10,083 bases of DNA from an uncultured Bdellovibrionales bacterium (lineage in GTDB: Bacteria > Bdellovibrionota > Bdellovibrionia > Bdellovibrionales > UBA1609), in NCBI GenBank assembly GCA_937980625.1, contig CALJPJ010000166.1, forward strand, positions 1-10,083, given 5' to 3'. Made by a program: the position numbers and the translations under genes. Positions 4,519 to 10,083 of this stretch are shown in pieces. Position 1 is the first letter of the stretch. The number at the start of each line of letters is the position of its first letter. Under the pieces are notes generated by a model. The model did no database searches. It was not told where the DNA came from and was given only the letters and a program-made list of their open reading frames with translations.

Positions 4519-5694
4519 ATGAAATTAAATAAACTTTTGGGAACAGCGGTATTATGTTCAACTTTAATGCTAGCTATTTCTTGCAGTAACCAATTTAAAC
4601 CCAATCAATCATTAAAATCAGGTCCAACAGCACAAGAATTACTACTACAAGAGAAAGTAGGTCAAATTAAAAATGTTCAAACCACATTAATATCGGCAAT
4701 AAAAGGGTTGAACGCTTCAAATAAAGATCTAAAGGATAATTTATCTGCTGACCAGAAAGCTATAGTAGATAACCTCGAGGCCTTAAACTCATCAAATGAT
4801 TTAACGATAGAAGAAATGAAAAACCAAAATGATGTGTTAGCTCAAATCTTAGAGGCTTTAACCAAAAAGAAAGTTTCATCTACATCAGCAGCGACAAGCT
4901 CAGATGCTCCAAAAAATATTGTTATTAATTCTGATGGAAATACACTTGAAGTCGACTCTGGCGAAGATTTTTCTAGTTTAGTTTATACTCATACAAGTAT
5001 TGTTGATGGCGATGAAATTGTACTATCTGCTGAAAAAGACATGGGTGAGCTAATGGATGATAATATAACTTCTGATTTACTTATTAGCTTTACAAATAAA
5101 GATGGTGAGCGCATAGAAGGTCGTAAGCTTGAAAATAAAAAAGTATCAATTGTGTGTGTAAATAAAACGATTGTAGATGGTGAAAACTGTACTATTATTG
5201 CTGTATCAATTATTTCAAATAATAAATATAGTCAGCCAATGATGTTTAAAAGTTTTGAAGGCGAGTATAAGCAATATACTTCTAAAGATAATTCCTCACT
5301 TGAAACAACAAGTCCAGTCTCTGCTCCAGGTCCTGCTGAAATTGCTGGTGATCAAGCTACAGGGTCTACATACGACGAAGTTGGCATCGGAGAGCAAGTT
5401 ACAAACCCAGGAACTGAAGGATTCTCTGAGCAAGAAATAAATGATAAAATTGATGAGTTAGGTTTGTCTTATGAAGCAGCAAGTGGTGTGGATGAAGAGG
5501 GAGCTAGGGCTGCGGCAATTGAGTCATTAAAAGAAGATAAAAATAAAAAATTAATTTCAGAAATTTCAGAAGATGAAATTAACGATAAAATTGAAGATTT
5601 AGGTCTTTATCACGACTTAGTAGATATGGATGAGGCTAAAGCTAGAAAAATAGCTATAGATGCTTTGTTAGATGAAAAACAAACTTCTAATTAG
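4519..5694 (+). CDS. Lipoprotein with coiled coil and two C-terminal repeats
   Basis: This is a 391-residue protein not matched to a known family. The signal peptide ends in L-A-I-S-C, making Cys22 the lipidated residue. Residues about 38-117 are helical with heptad-like spacing of Leu/Ile and can form a coiled coil. Residues about 132-250 look like a compact beta-rich domain with two cysteines (213 and 224), including V-C-V-N-K-T-I-V-D-G-E-N-C. A Ser/Pro/Gly-rich linker (255-300) leads to a strongly acidic tail made of two similar 38-39-residue units at 303-341 and 350-387. AAAGGAG lies 8 bases before the ATG, one of the best ribosome binding sites in the window, so expression may be high. 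The gene is monocistronic, divergent from the sigma factor gene, and followed by a strong terminator. It should be anchored in the outer or inner membrane facing the periplasm or surface. Confidence 0.85.
   Translation: MKLNKLLGTAVLCSTLMLAISCSNQFKPNQSLKSGPTAQELLLQEKVGQIKNVQTTLISAIKGLNASNKDLKDNLSADQKAIVDNLEALNSSNDLTIEEMKNQNDVLAQILEALTKKKVSSTSAATSSDAPKNIVINSDGNTLEVDSGEDFSSLVYTHTSIVDGDEIVLSAEKDMGELMDDNITSDLLISFTNKDGERIEGRKLENKKVSIVCVNKTIVDGENCTIIAVSIISNNKYSQPMMFKSFEGEYKQYTSKDNSSLETTSPVSAPGPAEIAGDQATGSTYDEVGIGEQVTNPGTEGFSEQEINDKIDELGLSYEAASGVDEEGARAAAIESLKEDKNKKLISEISEDEINDKIEDLGLYHDLVDMDEAKARKIAIDALLDEKQTSN
5425..5679 (+). repeat. Two tandem 38-residue protein repeats
   Basis: Unit A (5425-5541) and unit B (5566-5679) of the lipoprotein share the order S-E-x-E-I-N-D-K-I-(D/E)-(E/D)-L-G-L, a variable loop, D-E-x-x-A-R-x-x-A-I-(E/D)-x-L and a charged end at D/E-K. 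Each looks like helix-loop-helix. The DNA of the two copies has diverged, so this is an old duplication within the gene. Confidence 0.85.
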
Positions 5695-5717
5695 TATTAG
5701 AAAATAAAATTTAGAGT

Positions 5718-5746
5718 AAAAAAAGAGGCCTTGGCCTCTTTTTTTT
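5718..5746 (+). terminator. Rho-independent terminator after the lipoprotein
   Basis: AGAGGC (5724-5729), loop CTTG (5730-5733) and GCCTCT (5734-5739) form a G+C-rich stem, extended by A-T pairs (A5718-5723 with T5740-5745), and end in eight consecutive T residues. The symmetrical A tract means it could work in both directions. Confidence 0.92.
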
Positions 5747-5830
5747 GTATCATATAAATACACTAGTGAAGTTCTGTTCGAACTATTTAATGATTCATGC
5801 GAAACTAAACCTTATATTGGGGGATAGTTT

Positions 5831-7636
5831 ATGCGCATAAGAAATTTTTCGTTTGTATTTTTGTTTTTTGCCGCAATGCTAGTTTTTTACACGAACTGTG
5901 GGGGTCAATTTTCATCTCATTCAGTAGCTGAGCGTGGCAAAATAAATATTGAATATACGAATGGTAGCACAACTCTCTTCCAAAGCTCATCTTCTTATAT
6001 AGTTAAAAATAATCATGTTATAGTCGATCAAGATGTTGTTCTGGGTAAGGCGAGTGAAATTTTGTCTAAAGATACTGTTAAAGTTCAAATTAGTAATGGA
6101 AAAAAATTAAAGATTCAATCAGGAAAAATATTTAATTCGATAAAGCATGATAGTGCCAAGTTTGAAGACAATAAGTTTTATTATAAAATTAATGAAAGCT
6201 ATTCTCAAAAGCAAAAAAATGAAATTGAAGACCAAATTATTGAGTTTCATAATACAATGATACGAGAAAACATTAATTTAGAGTTTATCGAGCGTACAAA
6301 CGAAAGTGTATATGTAGAGTTCAAAGATAGGGGCTTAGGCTGTTCTTCTCAATATGGCTATCAACCACAAAGTCAGATGTACATTAATTTGGCGTCTGAT
6401 TGTCTTAGTCAAGAAGTTATACATCATGAAATTATGCATAGATTAGGTTTTATGCATGAACATCAAAGACCAGATAGAGATAATTATATAATTGTTTTAG
6501 AAGATAACTTTGACTTTGAAGGTTTTGATGAAAATACTTTTTCACATCCACTTCCAGCATTTACCGCAGCTAGTAATATTGCTCGCATTACTGATGAGTA
6601 TGACTTTATGTCTATTATGCATTATCGTAACCGTGCGTTTTCCAAAAATGGTGAACCAGTTTTTAATAGAAAAGTGAGAGATCCTGAGCATGGTTTAACT
6701 GTTGGTGGTTATGTTTTGTCAAGACTTGATTTACAAGTATTGCGTGAAATATATGGCACAACTCCTCCTAATGAAGAAAGACAACTTAAAAAGAAAGTTA
6801 AACCAGAAATTATAATTGGAACAGCAGTGTTAGTAAACGACAAGATACGTATAAGCTATAGGGTGGAAGCCGGAAGAGATCAAGTTGTATTGAATAACGC
6901 AGTTATTTTAGCAACCCACTTACCTGCAGAGGGAGGTTTTTTTAACCAAGTTATTCCGCTTGGGGATTTTGTTGAGTCTGATTTTATTGATATAAGTTCT
7001 GATGTATTAAAAGATGGAACTATGGTTTTTGAGATGGCTGCTGAATCAGACAAGTTTGGCTTAATTTTAAGTAACACAATTAATAAAAAAACCTTAAATT
7101 TAAAATTTGTTGATGACTCAGATGGAGGTATAAGGGTTGATCAGTCAGGAAAATTACCAAATTGCTCGTCTCCTGAGTTTGACGATGATGGTGATGGATA
7201 TGGCTGGGAGCAGAACAGGAGCTGTTTGGTTGTTGAAGGTGACTCGTCAATAGGACAAGACATTGATAACAATGAGCAGAAAACCCCTGAACAAGTATTA
7301 GATACCAATCCTGAACAGGTACCAGATAATACTCCAGAGGAAGAGACTTCACAGGAAGAAACTCTTGAAGAAGAGACCTTACAGGATGACGCTTCTGAGC
7401 AAGTCGTCAAAAATAATGATTCAAATGAATCAGAGTCAATGCCGATTTGTTCGTCACCACTTTTAGATAGTAATGGTGATGGATATGGCTGGGAAAACTT
7501 CAAGAGTTGTCTGGTAGATAGCTTTGACAACAATACTGTTATCTTGCCCGATTGTAAGTTAGCAGAATCAGATCAAGACGGGGACGGCTACGGCTGGGAA
7601 AACCTCCAAAGCTGTCGTGTTGTTCCGAGTAAGTAA
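5831..7636 (+). CDS. Astacin-family (M12A) zinc metalloprotease with DGDGYGWE modules
   Basis: This is a 601-residue exported protease. A signal-like leader (1-22) ends in Y-T-N-C at Cys23; Asn at -1 makes this a non-standard lipobox. Residues about 30-110 form a pro-region. The catalytic domain spans about 112-310. H199-E200-x-x-H203-x-x-G206-x-x-H209 binds zinc, E200 is the catalytic base, and the full family string continues E-H-Q-R-P-D-R-D. The Met-turn is S261-I-M263-H-Y265. Cys171 and Cys191 match the astacin Cys64-Cys84 disulfide in spacing and distance to the zinc motif; the second astacin disulfide has no partners here. The domain closes with L-S-x-x-D-x-x-x-x-x-x-I-Y. Residues about 325-430 may be a beta-sandwich. 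Three repeats (442-468, 537-563, 572-598) with D-x-DGDGYGWE bracketed by cysteines follow, the first two separated by a Glu/Pro/Thr-rich linker. The ribosome binding site is a weak GGGGGA 7 bases upstream. The gene stands alone. Confidence 0.93.
   Translation: MRIRNFSFVFLFFAAMLVFYTNCGGQFSSHSVAERGKINIEYTNGSTTLFQSSSSYIVKNNHVIVDQDVVLGKASEILSKDTVKVQISNGKKLKIQSGKIFNSIKHDSAKFEDNKFYYKINESYSQKQKNEIEDQIIEFHNTMIRENINLEFIERTNESVYVEFKDRGLGCSSQYGYQPQSQMYINLASDCLSQEVIHHEIMHRLGFMHEHQRPDRDNYIIVLEDNFDFEGFDENTFSHPLPAFTAASNIARITDEYDFMSIMHYRNRAFSKNGEPVFNRKVRDPEHGLTVGGYVLSRLDLQVLREIYGTTPPNEERQLKKKVKPEIIIGTAVLVNDKIRISYRVEAGRDQVVLNNAVILATHLPAEGGFFNQVIPLGDFVESDFIDISSDVLKDGTMVFEMAAESDKFGLILSNTINKKTLNLKFVDDSDGGIRVDQSGKLPNCSSPEFDDDGDGYGWEQNRSCLVVEGDSSIGQDIDNNEQKTPEQVLDTNPEQVPDNTPEEETSQEETLEEETLQDDASEQVVKNNDSNESESMPICSSPLLDSNGDGYGWENFKSCLVDSFDNNTVILPDCKLAESDQDGDGYGWENLQSCRVVPSK
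7154..7624 (+). repeat. Three Cys-bracketed DGDGYGWE repeats
   Basis: The copies are at 7154-7234, 7439-7519 and 7544-7624. Each reads (L/M)-P-x-C, a short spacer, D-x-(D/N)-G-D-G-Y-G-W-E, x4, S-C-(L/R)-V. The acidic loop resembles calcium-binding DxDxDG loops, and the two cysteines likely pair around it. From memory, similar D-G-D-G-W-G-W-E-N repeats sit at the ends of secreted polysaccharide-degrading enzymes of marine bacteria. Copy 3 uses more C- and G-ending codons than copies 1 and 2. Confidence 0.9.
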
Positions 7637-7747
7637 AGCTTTATAATAGTAAAATGAAATTATATTTAAGTTAAAAAAGAAGCTCAGGTGTAAAGATCTA
7701 GATTCAATTTACCAACAAAGTGGTGTATTGGCCATGTATTATTTTAA

Positions 7748-8098
7748 TTAATTAGATTTCTTTTTACTTTTTTTGGATTTTTTCTTTTTGGATTTCTTTT
7801 TGTCTTTTTTCTTTTTTGACTTCTTTTTGTCTTTCTTAGATTTGTTTTTGACTTTTTTAGTTGTTTTGGAGTTTTTGCTTATTTTAGTTTTCTTTTTTTT
7901 GCTTTTAGAAGCTGTAGCATTTTTTCCATTGTTACGACAGTAACCAGAAACTTTTGTACCATCAGTTTTACTATAACCAGAAACCCATGTACAAGCCCCT
8001 TTACAGCTATAGCTTTTACGGCCTTTACAATCAGCTGAGAATGCAATTGGGGTGAAAGCAAATGAAAATGTAACAATAAGTATAATAAATTTAATCAC
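7748..8098 (-). CDS. Secreted protein with 4-Cys head and polylysine tail
   Basis: This is a 116-residue exported protein. The signal peptide (1-22) ends in A-F-S-A before Asp23, a good signal peptidase I site with no lipobox. The head (about 23-56) has four cysteines (24, 32, 36, 54) and the string W-V-S-G-Y-S-K-T-D-G-T-K-V-S-G-Y-C-R; a G-Y-x-x-x-D-G-T-x-V-x-G-Y-x-R pattern recurs in small bacterial proteins, but I cannot assign a function. From residue 65 on the tail is almost only Lys and Ser, with occasional Asp, Asn, Thr, giving a very high positive charge. A tail of this kind would bind DNA, lipopolysaccharide, anionic polymer or membrane outside the cytoplasm. The start is GTG, with AGGAG 7-8 bases upstream. 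The gene converges with the protease gene and diverges from the NFACT gene. No clear terminator follows. Confidence 0.82.
   Translation of the reverse strand: MIKFIILIVTFSFAFTPIAFSADCKGRKSYSCKGACTWVSGYSKTDGTKVSGYCRNNGKNATASKSKKKKTKISKNSKTTKKVKNKSKKDKKKSKKKKDKKKSKKKKSKKSKKKSN
7755..7890 (-). repeat. Low-complexity Lys/Ser codon tract
   Basis: The stretch is nearly pure AAA, AAG and TCT/AGT codons on the minus strand, with short imperfect repeats of a K-K-K-(S/D) unit. Such purine runs tend to change length by slippage, so the tail may vary between strains. Confidence 0.75.
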
Positions 8099-8263
8099 AG
8101 TAAAACTCCTCTGGAAGATAGTTAAAAGCTTATGCTTTATTAAAGCCCTTAATTAGGCTAGCTCTAGGCTTATTCCTTAAGTTAAACATTGATTTATTTA
8201 TATACAAATTGCAAGTGAATAATGTCAAAATGAGATATAGTTACTGGCCAGGTAAACAATTAT

Positions 8264-8269
8264 AGGTGA
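8264..8269 (+). promoter_or_regulatory. Ribosome binding site choosing the NFACT start
   Basis: AGGTGA lies 6, 9 and 12 bases before three consecutive in-frame candidate starts (TTG 8276, ATG 8279, ATG 8282). The distance and the better codon favour ATG 8279. Confidence 0.5.
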
Positions 8270-8278
8270 TAATTATTG

Positions 8279-9547
8279 ATGATGAAAGCTTTAAATCATA
8301 AAGAGATATTATGTATATGTAATGAACTGAGTAAGTCAGTAGGCTGTCAATTACAATTAGTCTCTAGCCAAGAAAATAAAATTTACTTGAGATTTTGGGA
8401 TGGCGTCAGTCATACAGATTGGTTGTTAGATTTAAATAATAAAGCTCCAGTTTTATTGCCTACGGATAAACAATTCCCTAAAAAGAACATTAAAAAGCCA
8501 TGGATTAGTTTTTTAACGATGCATTTTATAAATTCAGTATTACAAAGTGTTTCTGTTTTACGGGAGGGGGAACGTACTTTGGTTTTAACTTTCAAAAGTT
8601 TTGAGCGTGGTGATCAAAAAATAACTGTTAATATCTTCCCTAGAGGGTTAAACTTAATTTTAAACTCACAAGGCAAGCAAGTGTCCATGTTTAAAGTTAA
8701 AGACTTTCCAGCTTTAAACTCACCTTACAAAGAAGTGAAAGTCAGAACGGTGAAAGATTTAGTTGAAGAATATCAATCTAAAAAACAAAATCAGTCTAAT
8801 AAAGAGTTCATAGACCCTAAAAAAGAGTATGACAAAAAAGTCAATAAAGTTAAAAAATCTATAGATAAGGTTTCAATTGATATTGAAAGCAAAAAAAATA
8901 AAATACGAGATCTAAAAAAAGTTGGTGATTATATTAAGTTAAATCTAAACTTAGATTTAGATGAGAGATTACTTAGGCACATTGATTTAAAAAAATCTGT
9001 GATAGAGAATATGTCCACAGCCTTTAGTCGCTATAAAAAAGAGTCAAATAAAATAAGTGGTGTCGTCAATAGGCTTGAAGTGTTAAATGTAGAGTTAAGC
9101 AATCTACTGCAAGTAACAGATTATAACTCTTGGTATAAAAATCATAATAAAAATACGTCAAATGTTTTAAAATTAAAGAAAGACCAGAAGCTTAAATTTA
9201 AAACAATTCAACTGCCTGGAGATAAATTACTTTTATTAGGTGGATCAGCAAAAAATAATTCTGAATTAATAAAAGCTGCAAAACCTTGGTATATTTGGCT
9301 TCATTTACGAGACTATCCAAGTACTCATGGTGTAATTGTTTATAAAAAAAAGGAAGAGGTTAAAAGAGATACGCTATTATTAGCAGCTAGAGAGTTAGTA
9401 AAGTTTAACTTTAAATCTAAACAGCTAAAGTACCAAGGCATAAAGTTTGATATTATTTACTGTGAGGTTCGTTATTTAAAGCCAGTTAAAGGTTCTATTG
9501 GGAAAGTCACTTATATTAATGATAAAAATATTCTTGTCCAAATGTAA
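8279..9547 (+). CDS. Compact NFACT (RqcH/NEMF-like) protein
   Basis: This is a 422-residue protein of the NFACT family (formerly fibronectin-binding protein A). Bacterial RqcH binds stalled 60S/50S ribosomal complexes and recruits tRNA-Ala to add alanine tails to blocked nascent chains. Residues about 1-155 look like a diverged NFACT-N domain; E98-R99 fall where B. subtilis RqcH has the tRNA-contacting D97-R98. Residues about 160-285 are Lys/Glu-rich and helical, a coiled coil. Residues about 305-422 are the NFACT-R (DUF814) domain: L-L-L-G-G-S-A-K-N-N-S-E-L, then W-Y-I-W-L-H-L-R-D-Y-P-S-T-H-G-V, matching the family pattern G-G-x-x-x-x-N-(D)-x-L ... D-x-W-x-H-x-x-x-x-P-(G)-S-H with several changes. 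Full-length RqcH has about 550-570 residues; the helix-hairpin-helix region between NFACT-N and the coiled coil seems missing. It lies 154 bp before an ABC transporter gene. Confidence 0.85.
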   Translation: MMKALNHKEILCICNELSKSVGCQLQLVSSQENKIYLRFWDGVSHTDWLLDLNNKAPVLLPTDKQFPKKNIKKPWISFLTMHFINSVLQSVSVLREGERTLVLTFKSFERGDQKITVNIFPRGLNLILNSQGKQVSMFKVKDFPALNSPYKEVKVRTVKDLVEEYQSKKQNQSNKEFIDPKKEYDKKVNKVKKSIDKVSIDIESKKNKIRDLKKVGDYIKLNLNLDLDERLLRHIDLKKSVIENMSTAFSRYKKESNKISGVVNRLEVLNVELSNLLQVTDYNSWYKNHNKNTSNVLKLKKDQKLKFKTIQLPGDKLLLLGGSAKNNSELIKAAKPWYIWLHLRDYPSTHGVIVYKKKEEVKRDTLLLAARELVKFNFKSKQLKYQGIKFDIIYCEVRYLKPVKGSIGKVTYINDKNILVQM

Positions 9548-9609
9548 TACTATGTTAAGAGGCTGTAAAAATTGATGAGAGCGCGATGCGTCGATAACAT
9601 TAAGCCCTT

Positions 9610-9615
9610 TATAAT
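9610..9615 (+). promoter_or_regulatory. Possible -10 box for the ABC transporter gene
   Basis: A perfect TATAAT lies about 85 bases before the ATG at 9702. No good -35 box is found at 16-18 bp upstream (the region reads ATGCGTCG), so it would need an activator or another way of recognition. The leader between is T-rich. Confidence 0.3.
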
Positions 9616-9701
9616 TTTTAATCCAAATGATTTACTTTTTAAGTAATGTTTTAGACTGATTTTTATTAAATTTTCTTTTTTCCTTTTAAGGACACTTATT
9701 A

Positions 9702-10083
9702 ATGATTAGTGTAAAAAATTTAGCAAAGTTATACGGTGAGCGTAGTGCTATTAATCAGCTAAATTTTACAATTAAAAAAGGTGAGGTTGTTGGTTTTTTG
9801 GGTCCTAATGGAGCTGGTAAATCAACAACGATGAAAATAATTACCGGATTTATGGCCGCCAGCTCTGGCGAAGTATTAATTGATGATTTAGATATCTATG
9901 AAAACCCAATTCAAGCTAAAACAAAGTTAGGCTATTTACCTGAAAGCCCGCCAGTGTATGTAGATATGCGAGTTAAAAATTATTTGTCCTTTGTGGCTAA
10001 ACTAAAAAAAGTACCTAAGAAATTAGTTCATCAATATGTTCAAGACGCTATAGACCAAACTCAGTTACAAGAAGTAGAAGGTC
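9702..10083 (+). CDS. ABC-2-type transporter ATPase, GldA-like (partial)
   Basis: The first 127 codons of an ABC transporter ATP-binding subunit are present, cut by the window end. It starts M-I-S-V-K-N-L-A-K-L-Y-G and contains the A-loop Tyr11, the Walker A motif G-P-N-G-A-G-K-S-T at about 34-42, and the Q-loop region written here as L-G-Y-L-P-E-S-P-P-V-Y at about 77-87, with E where many ABC proteins have Q. Signature, Walker B and H-loop lie beyond the end. The L-P-E-x-P-P-x-Y and d-M-r-V-x-n-Y-L pattern is typical of the GldA/NatA-like branch that pairs with ABC-2 permeases, often in gliding-motility-type or auxiliary transport operons with GldG-like proteins. AAGGA sits 9 bases before the ATG. 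Any permease would be expected just downstream, outside this window. Confidence 0.93.
   Translation, partial: MISVKNLAKLYGERSAINQLNFTIKKGEVVGFLGPNGAGKSTTMKIITGFMAASSGEVLIDDLDIYENPIQAKTKLGYLPESPPVYVDMRVKNYLSFVAKLKKVPKKLVHQYVQDAIDQTQLQEVEG

Noticed and set aside
7141..7533. 130-codon Ser/Cys-rich open frame on the minus strand inside the protease gene
   Set aside because: It is the mirror of the acidic linker and the DGDGYGWE repeats; its repetitive serines come from antisense Glu and Thr codons, and the plus-strand protein is clearly real.
7755..7890. Regular repeats that might suggest a CRISPR or satellite array
   Set aside because: The periodicity comes from Lys and Ser codons of one open frame; there are no unique spacers or fixed-length repeats.
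9632..9646. TTACTT-TTT-AAGTAA hairpin as terminator of the NFACT gene
   Set aside because: The stem is almost only A-T pairs, the loop has three bases, and the following T run is broken; it is too weak to call.

Overview
The window is AT-rich (about one third G+C by eye) and dense in predicted lipoproteins and secreted proteins with few recognisable metabolic genes. An astacin protease on a lipoprotein-like leader, a compact NFACT/RqcH-like protein, an ECF sigma factor beside a short MscS-type channel, and frequent GTG starts all suit a free-living Gram-negative bacterium with a large periplasmic and surface protein set. I lean towards the Bdellovibrionota (Bacteriovorax/Bdellovibrio-like predators). 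That is an inference from style, because no taxonomic marker gene is present.

Layout from left to right. (1) Positions 25-356, minus strand: a cold-shock protein gene with a readable promoter, a 5'-terminal hairpin and a clean terminator. (2) Positions 460-1151, minus strand: a two-gene unit of a GlsB/YeaQ-type stress membrane protein and a small Cys-rich lipoprotein whose start overlaps the upstream stop. (3) Positions 1163-1607: a gene-free stretch with three GTGTA motifs spaced exactly 20 bp apart, ahead of a plus-strand lipoprotein with an invasin-like Ig domain (1608-2177). (4) Positions 2178-2586: no coding gene, but it ends in a strong plus-strand terminator preceded by a GAAA-capped hairpin, so a small RNA or long structured 3' UTR is likely. 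(5) Positions 2587-4321, minus strand: a likely operon of an ECF sigma factor, a single-TM small protein and a cage-less MscS-family channel, which could be an envelope-stress circuit with a new type of anti-sigma factor. (6) Positions 4519-5746, plus strand: a 391-residue lipoprotein with a coiled coil and two tandem C-terminal repeats, then a textbook terminator. (7) Positions 5831-7636, plus strand: an astacin (M12A) metalloprotease with three C-terminal D-x-DGDGYGWE modules. (8) Positions 7748-8098, minus strand: a secreted Cys-domain protein with a long Lys/Ser tail. (9) Positions 8279-9547, plus strand: a shortened NFACT (RqcH-like) protein. (10) Positions 9702-10083, plus strand: the start of an ABC-2/GldA-type ATPase, cut by the window edge.

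The common theme is the envelope and outside of the cell: at least four lipoproteins or secreted proteins, a mechanosensitive channel with its own sigma factor, stress membrane proteins and an extracellular protease. No mobile element, CRISPR array, tRNA or rRNA was seen. The best candidates for something undescribed are the sigma/small-TM/MscS operon, the orphan terminator with its upstream hairpin, the compact RqcH-like protein, and the secreted polylysine protein.
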